DNA of 64,000 nucleotides, from positions 71,364,976-71,428,975 of the forward strand of contig CM070553.1 in assembly GCA_036346405.1 (NCBI GenBank), written 5' to 3'. The notes beneath the pieces are model-generated. The model was not told where the DNA came from. It did not search any database and saw only the letters and a program-made list of their open reading frames with translations. Made by a program: the position numbers and the translations under genes. This document shows, in pieces, positions 44,431 to 55,400 of the stretch (positions are counted from its first letter, which is position 1; each line of letters begins with the position of its first letter). Source of the stretch: Phyllostachys edulis. Its lineage: Eukaryota; Streptophyta; Magnoliopsida; Poales; Poaceae.

Positions 44431-45910
44431 CAAGCCTATAGTTGCATAATCTGTAGGAATTGTTCATCCTCTACTACCATGAGCCTAGGTTATTTGCTGT
44501 GGTTTGAGCTCGTTGGATGAGCTCCTATCACTTAGTAGTTTCGATTTAAATTGCTTAGACATGCTTAGTTTTCGGTAGAATGGGCGATCATCGACTTAGT
44601 CGATGGTCTTGATCACTCAAAACTGATTATTACTCCTATATGTCCAGCACTTGTGCTTTGATTAATTTGTAAAATCAAAACTGAAAATAAAAGATTGATT
44701 TAGACTTGGGCATATTGGATGGATGGCGTGGTTTTTGGATGTGGTGGTATGCAGGGTCCCTAAGGACCGAGTACTTGGGTCACTAAGCCAAGCGATTTAT
44801 GCGTACTAACCACACGAGGGGCATATGGAACCCTCTTGACTAAGTACTTTGGGCGGTGTTAATTGGGGTCGCTCGGTTGGTGTGTTTTTAAGATAAAATG
44901 TGTGTGTGATGTGGGAGGGAGCATTAGCTTCGGGAAGGTTGTGTGATGTATCCTTCTCCCGTGGGTTGTGCGACTCGAATTAGCATTGTCCATTGGAAAT
45001 GTCTCGTAGGACTTAGCCGTGCAAGCATACCAAAGGTAGTGTGCCTAATGGAAAGGCGGTCTCGACGTGTGGGTACAGTGGTACACCTGCGCAGGATAAA
45101 ACTATTGAATAGCCTCGCCCTAGGTTATGGACATGCTTGGTAAGGTCGTTCAAGACTAGACTACAACCTTTAATTAAAACTTGACATGGTTGGTATGAAC
45201 GGGAGTTCATGCTATTGTTTGTGGTGACTTGGGTTGGTCACTTCGAGTTGTTCTTGTTGTTGTTACCTTGTTATTTATCTCGTTGTTATTTCAACAATTA
45301 AAAATGCTTTGTCAAATTGCTTCCAATCTACTATATTATTGCAAATGAAAACTTGCTTTATGCTAAAATGAGTCCAAAGCCTCATCCACTTAAATAAAGC
45401 TTGCATATAGCTAAATTATAGTTCTGTTATCTTACACGTCAGTCTTGCGAGTACAATAAACAATTTATTGTACTCATTTGCTTTGCTTAACAACTTTGTT
45501 GCAGAGGAGGTAGAGCCCAAAGGGCTTTACTTTTGTGAGTCTTGTGGTTGGGAGAGCGACTAGCTTGGCGGTCCTGTCGATTGCCTTGTGGGCTAAAGGC
45601 ACACCGTTGGCTCTTATTTTGGGCCATCTTTATGGCACTTTTGCTTCTCTTTGTGTATCTTTGTAGTTTTGTTGTTATTTGGCCGAAGGCCCTCTTTTGT
45701 AATAACCTATTCCTTATTAATATTAACTTCGGTTTGTTGCTTATGTACTATGTGTTGTATGGAATTGATACATTCTTTTGTTGTGAGGTATGTATCTTGC
45801 ATCCTGGGAAGTATACATCTCTCGAGACCGGTTTATTTGGTTGATAATACTAGGGTCAATTGGATGACTAAGCATTATGAGCTTAATAAACGTCGGGGTC
45901 TCACAAAAGT

Positions 45911-45923
45911 TGGTATCAGAGCC
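45911..45923 (+). other. G5 primer-binding site (initiator tRNA-Met)
   Basis: TGGTATCAGAGCC, the standard plant initiator tRNA-Met complement, a few bases after the LTR end. Confidence 0.95.
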
Positions 45924-46669
45924 GTTCTGACCGTAGTAACGCAAGCTTGGTCGCCTTTAGGATATTTTGAAAACCTAATTTCAAAGTGTCAAATGAGTTT
46001 TGGAAGCTTAAGAAAATTCTCAGAATTTACTCCTCATCTATCTGAGCTTTCTCTTCTCATCTCACTCTAATTTAAGTTTTAAAAGTTGTTTTCCTCTCTT
46101 CCCTTCTACAAAATAGTTGTTATCGATTAATGGGGTTTTGGGGAATCAATGAGTTTGGCAAATTGAAGTGTTAGCTGCCCATTTACAAGGTTTTGAAGCT
46201 TCTGGAATGGACAATTTCGACTGGAAGCTTGGATGCAAAATCTGGACAGCAAGCGTCAATTTCCGGACAGCAAGCTCAAAGGTTCCAATTAGGGTAGAGA
46301 ATGAGAGGTTAAATCAACAAAAACTTGTGGGAATAAAAGGGTAAAATGTGATACTAGTTAGCTAAGTATCTAACACTTATTTCGCTGCATTAACCTTGCT
46401 CTCTAATAGTTTTAGATCTCATCTTACAATCTGATTTTTAATCTTCTCGATCAATTACTCGTTCATTCAATACGGGTTAGTTGAGTTGAGCCTTGCTTTT
46501 GGTGCTTCTTGGCTGTTTTTAGAGTCTTTTAGAAGCTTCTAAAGTTAATTTACTCGCGGTTTTGGCTTTCGTTTAGGGTGATATTCCATTCCCCTAGTCG
46601 ATCGCTTTTGCTTCTCTTTATGGCTTTGATTTTCGAGTTTAGATGCTAACCGAAATTTCTTGTAACAGG
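45924..46669 (+). other. G5 untranslated leader with candidate 3' splice site
   Basis: About 745 bp without a long frame. GGACAGCAAGC occurs twice near 46237-46272. At 46643-46669 GATGCTAACC then TTTCTTGTAACAG ends one base before the gag ATG, resembling branch point, pyrimidine-rich tract and AG acceptor. No clear donor was identified. Confidence 0.6.
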
Positions 46670-47640
46670 ATGGCCGGACGCACTCGTAGCGGCCAAGGCC
46701 AGTCAGCTGGTCCGGACGAGGAGCTTCCTCCTCCTCCCACCATGGCCGAGGTTCTTCTTCAGATCGAAGCGCAACCGCGCGGATGACAGAGAGTTCTCTC
46801 GGCGTCATCGCGCAACACCACCGCACTTACCGGAGCTTCGTGATGCAGGCAAGGAACGCCCATCACCGCGTGGAGGACTCGTGGAGTTTCTTCGTACTCA
46901 GCCTCCTACCTTTTCCCGGTCTGAGGACCCGTTGGATGCGGACGATTGGCTTCGTCTGGTGGAGCGTAAGCTCCGCATCGCGCAGTGCCAGGAGCACGAG
47001 AAGGCGCTGTTTGCATCGCACCAGCTCGAGGGTGCAGCCTTGTCATGGTGGGAGAGCTATCTCGCCATGCAGCCCGTAGACCACACCGTCTCTTGGGAGG
47101 AGTTTCGTGCTGCCTTCCGTCGGGCTCACATCCCTGCCGGCTTGATGGAGATCAAGAAGCAGGAGTTTCTTGCGCTCAAGCAAGGGCGTAGCTTCACCAT
47201 GGAGTATGTCTACGAAGTTCAACCATCTAGCTCGTTATGCTCTCGAGGACGTGGCCATTGATATGGCTAAGGTGCCAAGTTCAGCGTGGCTTGTCCGAGG
47301 AGTCAAGGACAAGCTATCCATTGTCGACTTTCCCGATTTTCAGACCTTGGTCGACAAGGCCATCGTCGCCGAGCATGCGGCTCGAGAGCTTATGGACTCC
47401 ATAGCGCAAGTGGGAGGCCCATAAGTCATCCAGGCGATTCTTCCGTCCCGCCGGGCGATCTCAAGGGTACCAATCTCATTCTTGGCGCCCCGAGGTTACC
47501 TTGTTCCTCGTTAAATCACGTGCCGTGTCTCGATCCGTGCACTGCGAAGTCGTGAGCGGCCCCGCAACCCGGCTGCCGGGGTCACATGTTTCTCATGCAA
47601 CCAGAAGGGGCATTATGCGAACCAATGCCCTAAGAAGATA
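46670..47640 (+). pseudogene. G5 gag with capsid domain and CCHC knuckle, frameshifted
   Basis: ATG at 46670 gives MAGRTRSGQGQSAG and a proline-rich stretch. After a frameshift near 46785 the frame 46881-47261 reads the Retrotrans_gag capsid domain: TFSRSEDPLDADDWLRLVER, LEGAALSWWESYLAMQPVDH and MEIKKQEFLALKQG. Further pieces follow in the frame 47170-47424. A complete zinc knuckle lies at 47587-47628, CFSCNQKGHYANQC (C-X2-C-X4-H-X4-C), followed by PKK. This is the reference layout for the family: one capsid and one knuckle. Three or more frameshifts make it inactive as read. Confidence 0.88.
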
Positions 47641-47724
47641 GGAGCAACCCCTCGTCCTAATGGAGGACGCGGGCCAGGAGGTGGTGCAGCTCAGGACCAG
47701 AAGATCGTCCCGGCTACCCAAGGC

Positions 47725-48110
47725 GTGGGTAGTGGTCGCGTCAACGCCGTCCACCGCAGAGGAGGCTCAGAGGCACCACGCGTCGTGCTAGGTACACTTT
47801 CGTTAACTCTCACCGCTCTCGTCTTGTTTGATTCAGGAGCATCTCATTCCTTTGTTTACGAGTCTTTTTCTTTGCTGTTGGAGAGCTTCTTTTCTCTCCA
47901 TTGTCGGTCCCGCTACTCATTCGCTCTCCTGGTTCGGAGTTGAGAGCTGAATCTGAGTGTAGGGATGTTCCTATCGAGATCGAAGGGGTAGGTTTCTTAG
48001 CAAACCTTATCCTTCTCCATTCAGCGAGTCTTGACGTGATTCTTGGCATGGATTGGTTGTCCCAAAGCCGTGGGGCAAATCGATTCGCCAGAAGCTCATC
48101 TCTATCTAGT
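47725..48110 (+). pseudogene. G5 protease, frameshifted
   Basis: VLFDSGASHSF places the aspartic protease active site at 47830, and LDVILGMDWLSQSRG near 48030 is the second motif. They fall in different frames. It lies between gag and RT as in all chromoviruses. Confidence 0.85.
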
Positions 48111-48209
48111 CCTCCGTGGCGGGTTAAGCTTTTCACCGGTCGCTAGATCCGCATCTCTTCGCGCTTGAAGCGAGGCCCGCTCTAGATATTAGCGAAGTCC
48201 CAACAGTTT

Positions 48210-49052
48210 GTGACTTCGTTGATGTCTTTCCCGCAGATCTTCCGGGGATGCCACCCGTTCGAGACCTCGAGTTTGTCATTGAGTTGGCTCCTGCACGCCT
48301 CTATCTCAAAGAGGCCTTATCGGATGCCACCGAACGAGTTGGTGGAATTGAAGAAGCAGTTAAGTGAGCTGCAAGAGAAGGGTTTCGTTCGCCCTAGCTC
48401 ATCTCCTTGGGGTTGTCCAGCAATCTTCGTAAAGAAGAAGGATGGTACTTTGCGCTTGTGCGTCGATTACCGCCCACTTAATGAAGTGACGGTAAAGAAC
48501 AAGTATCCATTGCCCCGCATTGACGATCTCTTCGATCAATTGACTGGAGCTCGAGTTTTCTCCAAGATTGATTTGAGAGTGGGATATCATCGAGTTCAGA
48601 TTCGACCGAGGATATTCCAAAACAAATGTTCTCTACTACACGGCTTGTACGAGTACACCGTCATGTCATTCGGCTTAACCAATGCTCTGCCTTTGTTCAT
48701 GAATCTCATGAATTCGGTATTCATGGAGTATTTGGATAAGTTTGTCGTGGTCTTCGCCGATGATATCCTTGTCTACTCCAAGAACGATGAGGAACATGCC
48801 GAGCATCCGAAGCTTGTGTTAGGCAAGCTACGTGAGCACCAACAGACGCCGTTCAGCAAGTCGCGCTCGTTGAAGGAAGTGGCCTTCTTAGGCCACGCTT
48901 CTTTCAGCGGAGGCGTGGCCGCTGATCCTAGCAAGGTCAGCGATGTTCTTTCATGGAGTCAACTGCTTGGTCACCGATGTGCGGAGTTTTCTCGGTTTAG
49001 CGGGATATTATCGCCGCTTATCGAGAACTTCTCCAAGATCGCGGGCCGATGA
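48210..49052 (+). CDS. G5 reverse transcriptase, 280-codon frame
   Basis: RT in one frame from the fingers to the thumb. LSELQEKGFVRPSSSPWGCP, AIFVKKKDGTLRLCVDYRPL and NKYPLPRIDDLFDQL are conserved. MSFGLTNALPLFMN and FVVVFADDILVYSKNDEEH follow; the catalytic DD is kept, but the residue before it is A where G3 and G6 have I. The thumb reads AFLGHASFSGGVAADPSK, partly altered (G3: SFLGHVLLAGG). The segment 48290-48340 before it and the end near 48960 are frameshifted. Confidence 0.88.
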   Translation: MTSLMSFPQIFRGCHPFETSSLSLSWLLHASISKRPYRMPPNELVELKKQLSELQEKGFVRPSSSPWGCPAIFVKKKDGTLRLCVDYRPLNEVTVKNKYPLPRIDDLFDQLTGARVFSKIDLRVGYHRVQIRPRIFQNKCSLLHGLYEYTVMSFGLTNALPLFMNLMNSVFMEYLDKFVVVFADDILVYSKNDEEHAEHPKLVLGKLREHQQTPFSKSRSLKEVAFLGHASFSGGVAADPSKVSDVLSWSQLLGHRCAEFSRFSGILSPLIENFSKIAGR

Positions 49053-49560
49053 CGGAGTTGCTCAAGAAGGACAAGAAGTTCGTGTGGTCCGCTGGGTGTG
49101 AGGAAAGTTTCCAAATACTCAAAAGCGTTTGACCACCGCTCCGTTCTTGTTCTTCCCGATATCCATCGAAGCTTCGATATCTTTTGTGATGCTTCGTCGA
49201 GGCCTCGGTTGTGTCCTTATGCAAGAAGGCAAGGTAGTGGCCTATGCATCAAGGCAATTGAGACCTCATGAACTCAACTACCCTACTCATGACTTGGAGT
49301 TGGCTTCGTGATTCATGCACTTAAGATTTGGCGACATTACCTAATCGTAATGTCGTTGTGAAGTGTATTCGGATCACAAGAGCCTTAAGTATTTGTTCAC
49401 CCACTGACTGAACCTCGTGCAAAGGAGATGGTTGGAGTTGATCAAGGATTATGACATGGGTATACACTACCATCCGGGCAAGGCTAATGTCGTTGCCGAT
49501 GCGCTTAGTCGCAAAGCGCATTGCCATGCCTTGTTGTCCAGGGAGCTTCAGCCCGCTCTT
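49053..49560 (+). pseudogene. G5 RNase H, frameshifted
   Basis: Pieces in several frames: GLGCVLMQEGKVVAYASRQL with HELNYPTHDLELA (49129-49311), then near 49360-49385 EVYSDHKSL, which keeps the catalytic aspartate that G3 has lost. After another frameshift WLELIKDYDMGIHYHPGKAN and VVADALSRKAH continue. RNase H would remove RNA from the hybrid. Confidence 0.85.
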
Positions 49561-50525
49561 CTGGAAGAGTTTCAGCGTCTCAACTTGGGTTTAGTTGAGC
49601 GTGGTTCTCTCGCTGCCTTGGTTGTGCAACCAACCTTGGTGGATCGGATCAAGTCCGCTCAGCAGTCGGATGTTGGAGTGAGCCACATTAAGGCAAATGT
49701 CAAGAACAGAACGACCAAGTGCTTCTCTGAGGATGAGCATGGCGTCGTGAGATTCGGGCAACGCCTTGTGGTTCCAAAGGACATGGAGTTGCGGAATTCA
49801 ATCCTCCGCGAAGCCCATGATTCACCTTTATCCATTCATCCCGGGGCCACAAAGATGTATCAAGATCTTCGCCAGAGATTTTGGTGGACCCGAATGAAGA
49901 GGGAGATTGCGAAGTTCGTTGCCGAGTGCGACGCGTGTCGTCGTGTCAAGGCCGAGCATCAGCGTCTCTTTGGGCTTGACCTTTGCCAATTCTCGAGTGG
50001 AAGTGGGATTCGATCGGAATGGATTTCATCACCGGTCTACCCACATCCCCGAAGAAGAATGATGCCATTTGGGTCGTCATCGATCGATTGACTAAGGTGG
50101 CACATTTCCTTCCGTCCAAGACTGAACTTGGTAGGTCTTTTGGCGAACTCTATATCGCCCGCATCGTGAGTTTGCACGGTGTCAAGACGATCGTGTCGGA
50201 TCGTGGATCCTTTTCACGTCTCGTTTTGGCATAGCTTGCAAGAGGCTATGGGCACTGTCTTGCTTTCAACCGACGCATTTCACCCCAAACCGATGGTCGA
50301 CCGAGAGGGTCAACCAAGTTTTGGAAGACATGCTTCGTGCTTGTGTCCTTTCATATGGGAAGCATTGGGAGAAATGCTTGCCATTCGCCGAAGTTTTCTT
50401 ATAACAACAAACTTTTCGGGCCGCCTCGGCATGGCACCATTTGAGGCCTTATACGGAGAAAGTGTAGGACCCGTTGAACTGGTCGAGACCGGTGAAAGAC
50501 CTCTCTTTGGCGGACTCAATCAATG
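49417..50525 (+). pseudogene. G5 integrase, frameshifted
   Basis: The frame 49417-50091 holds the RNase H end and the integrase zinc finger: EAHDSPLSIHPGATKMYQDL, then FVAECDACRRVKAEH. The core starts in the frame 49983-50234 with GMDFITGLPTSPKKND and VVIDRLTKVAHFLP, and IVSDRG near 50193. The third catalytic residue region (DGQTERVN in G3) is disrupted near 50290. About four frameshifts compared with the open G3 copy. Confidence 0.88.
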
Positions 50526-51049
50526 AGGCCGAGCGCCAAGTCCAAATTTTATTCGTGGCGTTTGCGCACACTCAATCTCGGCAAAAGAGCTATGCGGACC
50601 GCCGTCGACGTGAGTTACGTTTTGAGCCTAATGACTTTGTTTATCTCAAAGTCTCTCCTTTGAAGGGCCATCAACGTTTCGGCGTCAAGGGCAAGTTAGC
50701 TCCTCGATATGTCGGTCCCTACCATGTTATCGAGAAGAAGGGAGCTGTTGCCTATAAGTTGGAGTTGCCAGCTGCACTTGAGGGGGTACATGATGTTTTC
50801 CATGTGTCCCAGCTTAAGAAGTGCCTCCGTGTTCCAACCGAGGAAGCTCCATTGGAAACTCTCGATGTCCAACCCGATTTGACCTATCGCGAGCACCCTG
50901 TTCGCGTACTCGATGAGTCTGAACGAAGGACAAGGAATAAGACCATCAAGTTCCTTAAAGTTCAGTGGTCAAACCATTTTGAGGATGAGGCTACTTGGGA
51001 AAGAGAAGATCGTCTGCGTGCGGACTATCCATCTTTCTTTACCGAGTGA
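50526..51049 (+). CDS. G5 integrase C-terminus and chromodomain, open
   Basis: The open frame (from 50474) reads KSYADRRRRELRFEPNDFVY, LKVSPLKGHQRFGVKGKLAP and RYVGPYHVIEKKGAVAYKLE, the conserved integrase C-terminal module. It then reads LEGVHDVFHVSQLKKCLRVP and a chromodomain with RVLDESERRTRNKTIKFLKV and QWSNHFEDEATWEREDRLRA, ending YPSFFTE and a stop at 51047. This defines the group as Tekay/Del-like chromovirus. It is the best chromodomain in the window. Confidence 0.92.
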
Positions 51050-51075
51050 GCCAAATCTCGGGACAAGATTTCTGT

Positions 51076-51090
51076 AAGGGGTGGAGATTT
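51076..51090 (+). other. G5 polypurine tract
   Basis: AAGGGGTGGAGATTT directly before TGTAACATCCC; G3 and G1 have AAGGGGAGATTT. Confidence 0.9.
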
Positions 51091-52453
51091 TGTAACATCC
51101 CAACTGTATAATTTGGGTTATTCAAGTATAATTATATGTGTAGAAATTAAATCTTTTTCTCACAACTTGAAAACCCCTAAAATCTCATGTAATTCTTGTC
51201 CAAGAGTTGTGTAGTCCAAAACACAAAGCTCTTGTTGACCAAAAGTCAAATTCCTTTTCCAGCTTATCTTAAATCTTGTGCCCAACAATTGGAAAGTATT
51301 TTCCTTGGTCCTAAAACTGATGTGGGACCCCTCTGAAAAATATCACAAGTTGTAAAACTAGTTTGATAAATTTTGGAGGTAAAACAATCCTTTAAACAAC
51401 CTTAACGAATTTCACGAGAAAAGTGCATTGCATAATAACCTCTGGAAATTTTATGCAAGGTTGATCTCATTGTCGACAAGCTCCAGCTTAAATTTCATTA
51501 AATTTGGAGTTCATTTGCTATCTCAAATAATTACGATAAGTTTCATTTGTTAAAAACTAAATTTAAAAGCCTACACTGCTCCTTGGGCTAGCCACTTGGC
51601 AAAGCCGGGTCCAAATTTCAACCCCATCGACCCTCCTTCCTCACCTTGATGAGGTCGTGGCCGTTGGATCCAATCCAAAGGCCACGACCTCCCCCTCAAC
51701 CAACGCACCCAGGACCTCCCCTTCGAAGTCCTCTGGACCGCGTGGACCTCCTCGGGTCAACGTGGGCGCCAGACCTCCTCCGCGGTCAACACCGCAAAGG
51801 CTTTCCCACCTCATCAGGTCATAACCGTTGGATCAAAGATCCGCGGTCATGACCTCCCCTGTGTGTTAAATCCCAAAGACCTCCTCACCTTGTCCAGGTC
51901 ATAGCCCTTGGATTAAGATCCAACCGGCCCTGACCTCCCCTTGTTATCAAACCTCAAAAACCACCTTCCACCTTGGCGAGGTCATAGCTGTTGGATTTAC
52001 ATCCAACCGCTCCTGACCTCCTCCTCTTAATCTAACTATCAGACCTCCCTTTGCACTCACTTGAGGTCGCAACTGCTGATTTACATCCAAAGGCCACGAC
52101 CTCCTCTGAAAAACATCACGGTTAGGTCCTTCACAAGACGTGAGGTCGTTGCCCTTAGATCTAAATCTAATGGCCATGACCTCCCTTGTGTGTTGCGCAA
52201 GCTCAAGACCTACTTTATGCCACGTCGAGGCTCAGGCTCAGACCTCCCTGTTTTGATCACCACCGTTGGATCAAAATCCAAAGGTCTTGACCTCCCCCGC
52301 GCTTCACGCAAAGCCTCAGACCTCCCTTGGTTGTGTGCCCTTGGATTTTAATCCAAAGGCCATGACCTCCCCCTCATGTCTTATGTTCACAAGTGCAGTT
52401 AAGACCTCACAGAGGTCAAGGCCAGTTGGATGGAGATCCAACGCTTTGGACCT
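51091..52453 (+). repeat. G5 3' LTR, cut by G6
   Basis: Matches 40588-41930 almost base for base in the AT-rich first 500 bp. It contains palindromic units starting at 51651-51691 (arms GAGGTCGTGGCC and GGCCACGACCTC again). It breaks after TTTGGACCT, where the 5' LTR continues CTGTCC. Confidence 0.95.
51651..52453 (+). repeat. Palindromic GAGGTC...GACCTC array (array 2), G5 3' LTR
   Basis: Counterpart of 41143-41928 at an offset of about 10.5 kb; units at 51651-51691, about 51811-51853 and further copies to the G6 junction. Confidence 0.9.
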
Positions 52454-55400
52454 TGTGAGGACCCCCGAATTATCTCCGTAAGACCGAGACTAAGCATGGT
52501 CTTAAGGACATAACCCTTGAGCCTCAAGTAAATGGATTCCAACTTAACTCAATCTAAGTGAAAGGCTTAACTAACACTAGAGCCCCAACGATCATGCGTC
52601 TTCGCTCCTTGCAAGCACTACATGATTGTCGGTTCCCCAAATAGTCAAACACTACACTTAGTGAGTTAAATAGGAAGCCACTAACAGTGAGTATGCAAAC
52701 ATATTGGCTCCCAAGATCAGCGACCAATATGCCCATACTCTCATTCAACGTTGATCACATCCATACAACAATCATACATTCACAATTCAAAAGACATACA
52801 ACATAATAGTTCAAATGTATGACTATTACAAGTGGCCGATCGCCAAATTGAAATAATATCATAAAGTAACAGCGAAGCAATGTAAATAAACCAAAAGTCC
52901 AGCATAGTATGCCCATAACCCATCGGCAACCGACTGGGGATAAAAGATAGCACTACTCGTCAGCGTCGCCTAAATCGGCGCTGACGAGATCGACGGGCTC
53001 ACAAATCTCCTCACCTGAAATTGTAGCAACCGGGTTGAGTACAAACGTGCGCAAGTCTTACACAAATAAAAATTAGTTATGCATAGAGGTTGTTCCAAAG
53101 GATGGCTCATATTGGCTTAGTTTTGCGAAAGGACGCAATAATTTTAACAACCTACACATACTAGTTTTTCAATTGCAATTTTATAAACAGATTTGAAGTA
53201 GGAGTAAAGTACAAGAATAAGTAACAAATGAATCATACAAAAGACAAAGTGGCTGTCCACTTTGAGTATAAAGCAACATGAATAACCCATTCATGACGAA
53301 CCAAGTTATAACCCAAATTTTAATTTCCATATCTAACAATAGCAACCATGTAACTCAAGTGTTGTCCATAACCGTGGACACGGCTATTCGAATAGATTTA
53401 TACCCTGCAGGGGTGTACTACTTTACCCACATGACTTGATTAGCCCGTAAGCCTCCAGATGCCTCCGAATATAGCATACTTCCTATGGTATGCCGGCCGG
53501 GTAAACCAAGACTTAGTATTTTTCAGCAAGTTGATACCATTGAGTTGAATCACCCATGCGCGACGTAATCCCATTTAAGTGTAGGCTAGCCTCCTACCTT
53601 AAACGGGCACGCAAGTTGTGTCGGAAATGCCAACCCAATTAAATAAAGCTTAAATAGGGCTTGCCCTCACTATAAAGAATTGCAATTGGCACCCTTATGG
53701 ATCATATATGCGATAGAACGCCTATATGCCCTCACACCACCAGTCATCAACTCAACAATACCAACCCCTTACTTAACTAAGCAGTGCCCATACACCGCAT
53801 GTGGCAGCACGAGTTTTACTTGAATCAAAGATGTTACCAAAGTTCGGTCCTTAATTGTCTAGACAAGTCTACCACTTTCCCAAGTCTCGTGCACGGAGGC
53901 ACCATCACTAACCATCACTTTTCCAGACCATAAGTTCATTTAAAAGTGATAAAATTTAACTTATAAAACAGATACGAAGATCTGAAACAAAGGTATATAG
54001 AGAAAGTTGTGTTCATCCCATAATTGTTGGGTTAATCCCGACAATCAATCTACCGTTCTAGACTTGCATGGCTAAGCAAACCCAAACCATAGATAATTCA
54101 CACAACCTATCTTAAGCATGTGGTACTGAAGTTATTCATAATTCAAGATAATCCTCAACAATTGGATATAACTATTCTACACATCACAAAAATAGCGACC
54201 TTGTAAAATAATCATGCAAGCAATTATCATTGCACTTAACTTAACAAAACTAGGATCAAATATGATGCAAAAGAAAGTTCAAATGATGCTTGCCTTGCTG
54301 GTAGCTAAGCTGCTCTCCTCAGTAGCGTAAAGATCGATATCAATAGGCTCGGTATCTAGATAAATACAATACCGAATGAATAGCGAGAAATACTCAAAAA
54401 TCCAAAGTACTCAAAAATGCATGATTTTTCTACAGTAGGTAAATCATGATTTTAGATGAATTTAGGTGAAAGAATTTCTTCATTTGGATGTAGCATGGGA
54501 GAGTTATAACGATTTGAATTTCAGCTTTCAATATGCCATCTTTAATTAATTTAATTATGGGGTCAAAATTTGTAGAGCAGTAGAGGGTATAAAGATTATA
54601 GGGATAAATAGGGAATATTAATACAAGACTAAATCAGTTGAGTTTGCTTCATTTGCGATTTCCATGATTTAGTTATGAATTTCTAAAGTTATCAGCATTT
54701 TTCTATTGTAAAAGTAATAAATTTATGGATCATTTTCCATAATACTACTCTCTGCTACAGAGACAGGTTTTAAACCATTTTTAAAATAAATTTTATTAAA
54801 ATGAAAATTACCGAAGTGGTTTCATCTAATTTGGAGCTAATATGAATTAGTTATGCATTTTTAGAGTTATACATATTTATCGATGTGCAAATAAACAGAT
54901 TTCGAATTTTCTAATCTATTTATACTTTTCTTACCGAGTGGCTTGCTAGTCATGGTCACTGACCAGCGGGCCCCGGGTCAATGGTTGACTTCGGACAAAA
55001 TGACCAACTCGTGCTATATGAAAGCGACTCGCACAAATACGTTTTAAACTTCGAGCGTACTTTCCAATTAAGCCGAGAAGAAATACGTTTTCCTTAAAGG
55101 AAAACGTATCCCACCACTTTACACTACCCCTAATCACCTATGGGCCATGTCGCATGTCATGCACCGCAGTTCACTTAACACATTTTAAGCACGTTTTCCG
55201 ACAAAGATCTTCATTAATCGCTAATCATTTGCATTAAACCCTCATCTCGTCGCTCTGAAGATGGTCCGCTCGTCCGACAAAACGGCGTCGGCTTCACTGA
55301 ACCCTCGCCGGCGTTCCGCCACGCAATGGCGCGAGCTGAAGGTAGGGTTGGAACCACAATAGCGGCGCGCACCTCCTAGTAGTGGTGGCGCGACTACACC

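Larger units (their letters stand above)
40588..45905 (+). repeat. G5 5' LTR, 5.3 kb
   Basis: Starts TGTAACATCCC and ends GGGGTCTCACA. In order: AT-rich start, array 2 (41143-41928), GC-rich middle with a weak TATA-like sequence near 42349, array 1 (43100-43510), AT-rich U5-side sequence with open frames at 44059-44430 and 45542-45844. The poly(A)-type region (TTTGTAATAACC with TTATTAATATTAAC) is near 45690-45725. Confidence 0.95.
40588..52453 (+). mobile_element. G5: Tekay/Del-like gypsy chromovirus nested in G4
   Basis: 5' LTR 40588-45905, internal region 45906-51090, 3' LTR from 51091, cut at 52453 by G6. The 5' flank is CCTGG; the right end is beyond the window. The first 500 bp of the two LTRs differ by only a few bases, so the insertion is recent. 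The orientation is opposite to G3. Gag and the chromodomain block are readable, while protease, RT and integrase carry several frameshifts. Confidence 0.95.

Noticed and set aside
45542..45844. Hydrophobic open frame in the G5 LTR (also 31889-32383 minus and 21500-21756 minus)
   Set aside because: It lies in T-rich LTR-end sequence and, in the longest version, runs straight through the LTR end and primer site. The hydrophobic residues follow from TTT/TTG-rich DNA. Frames differ between copies.
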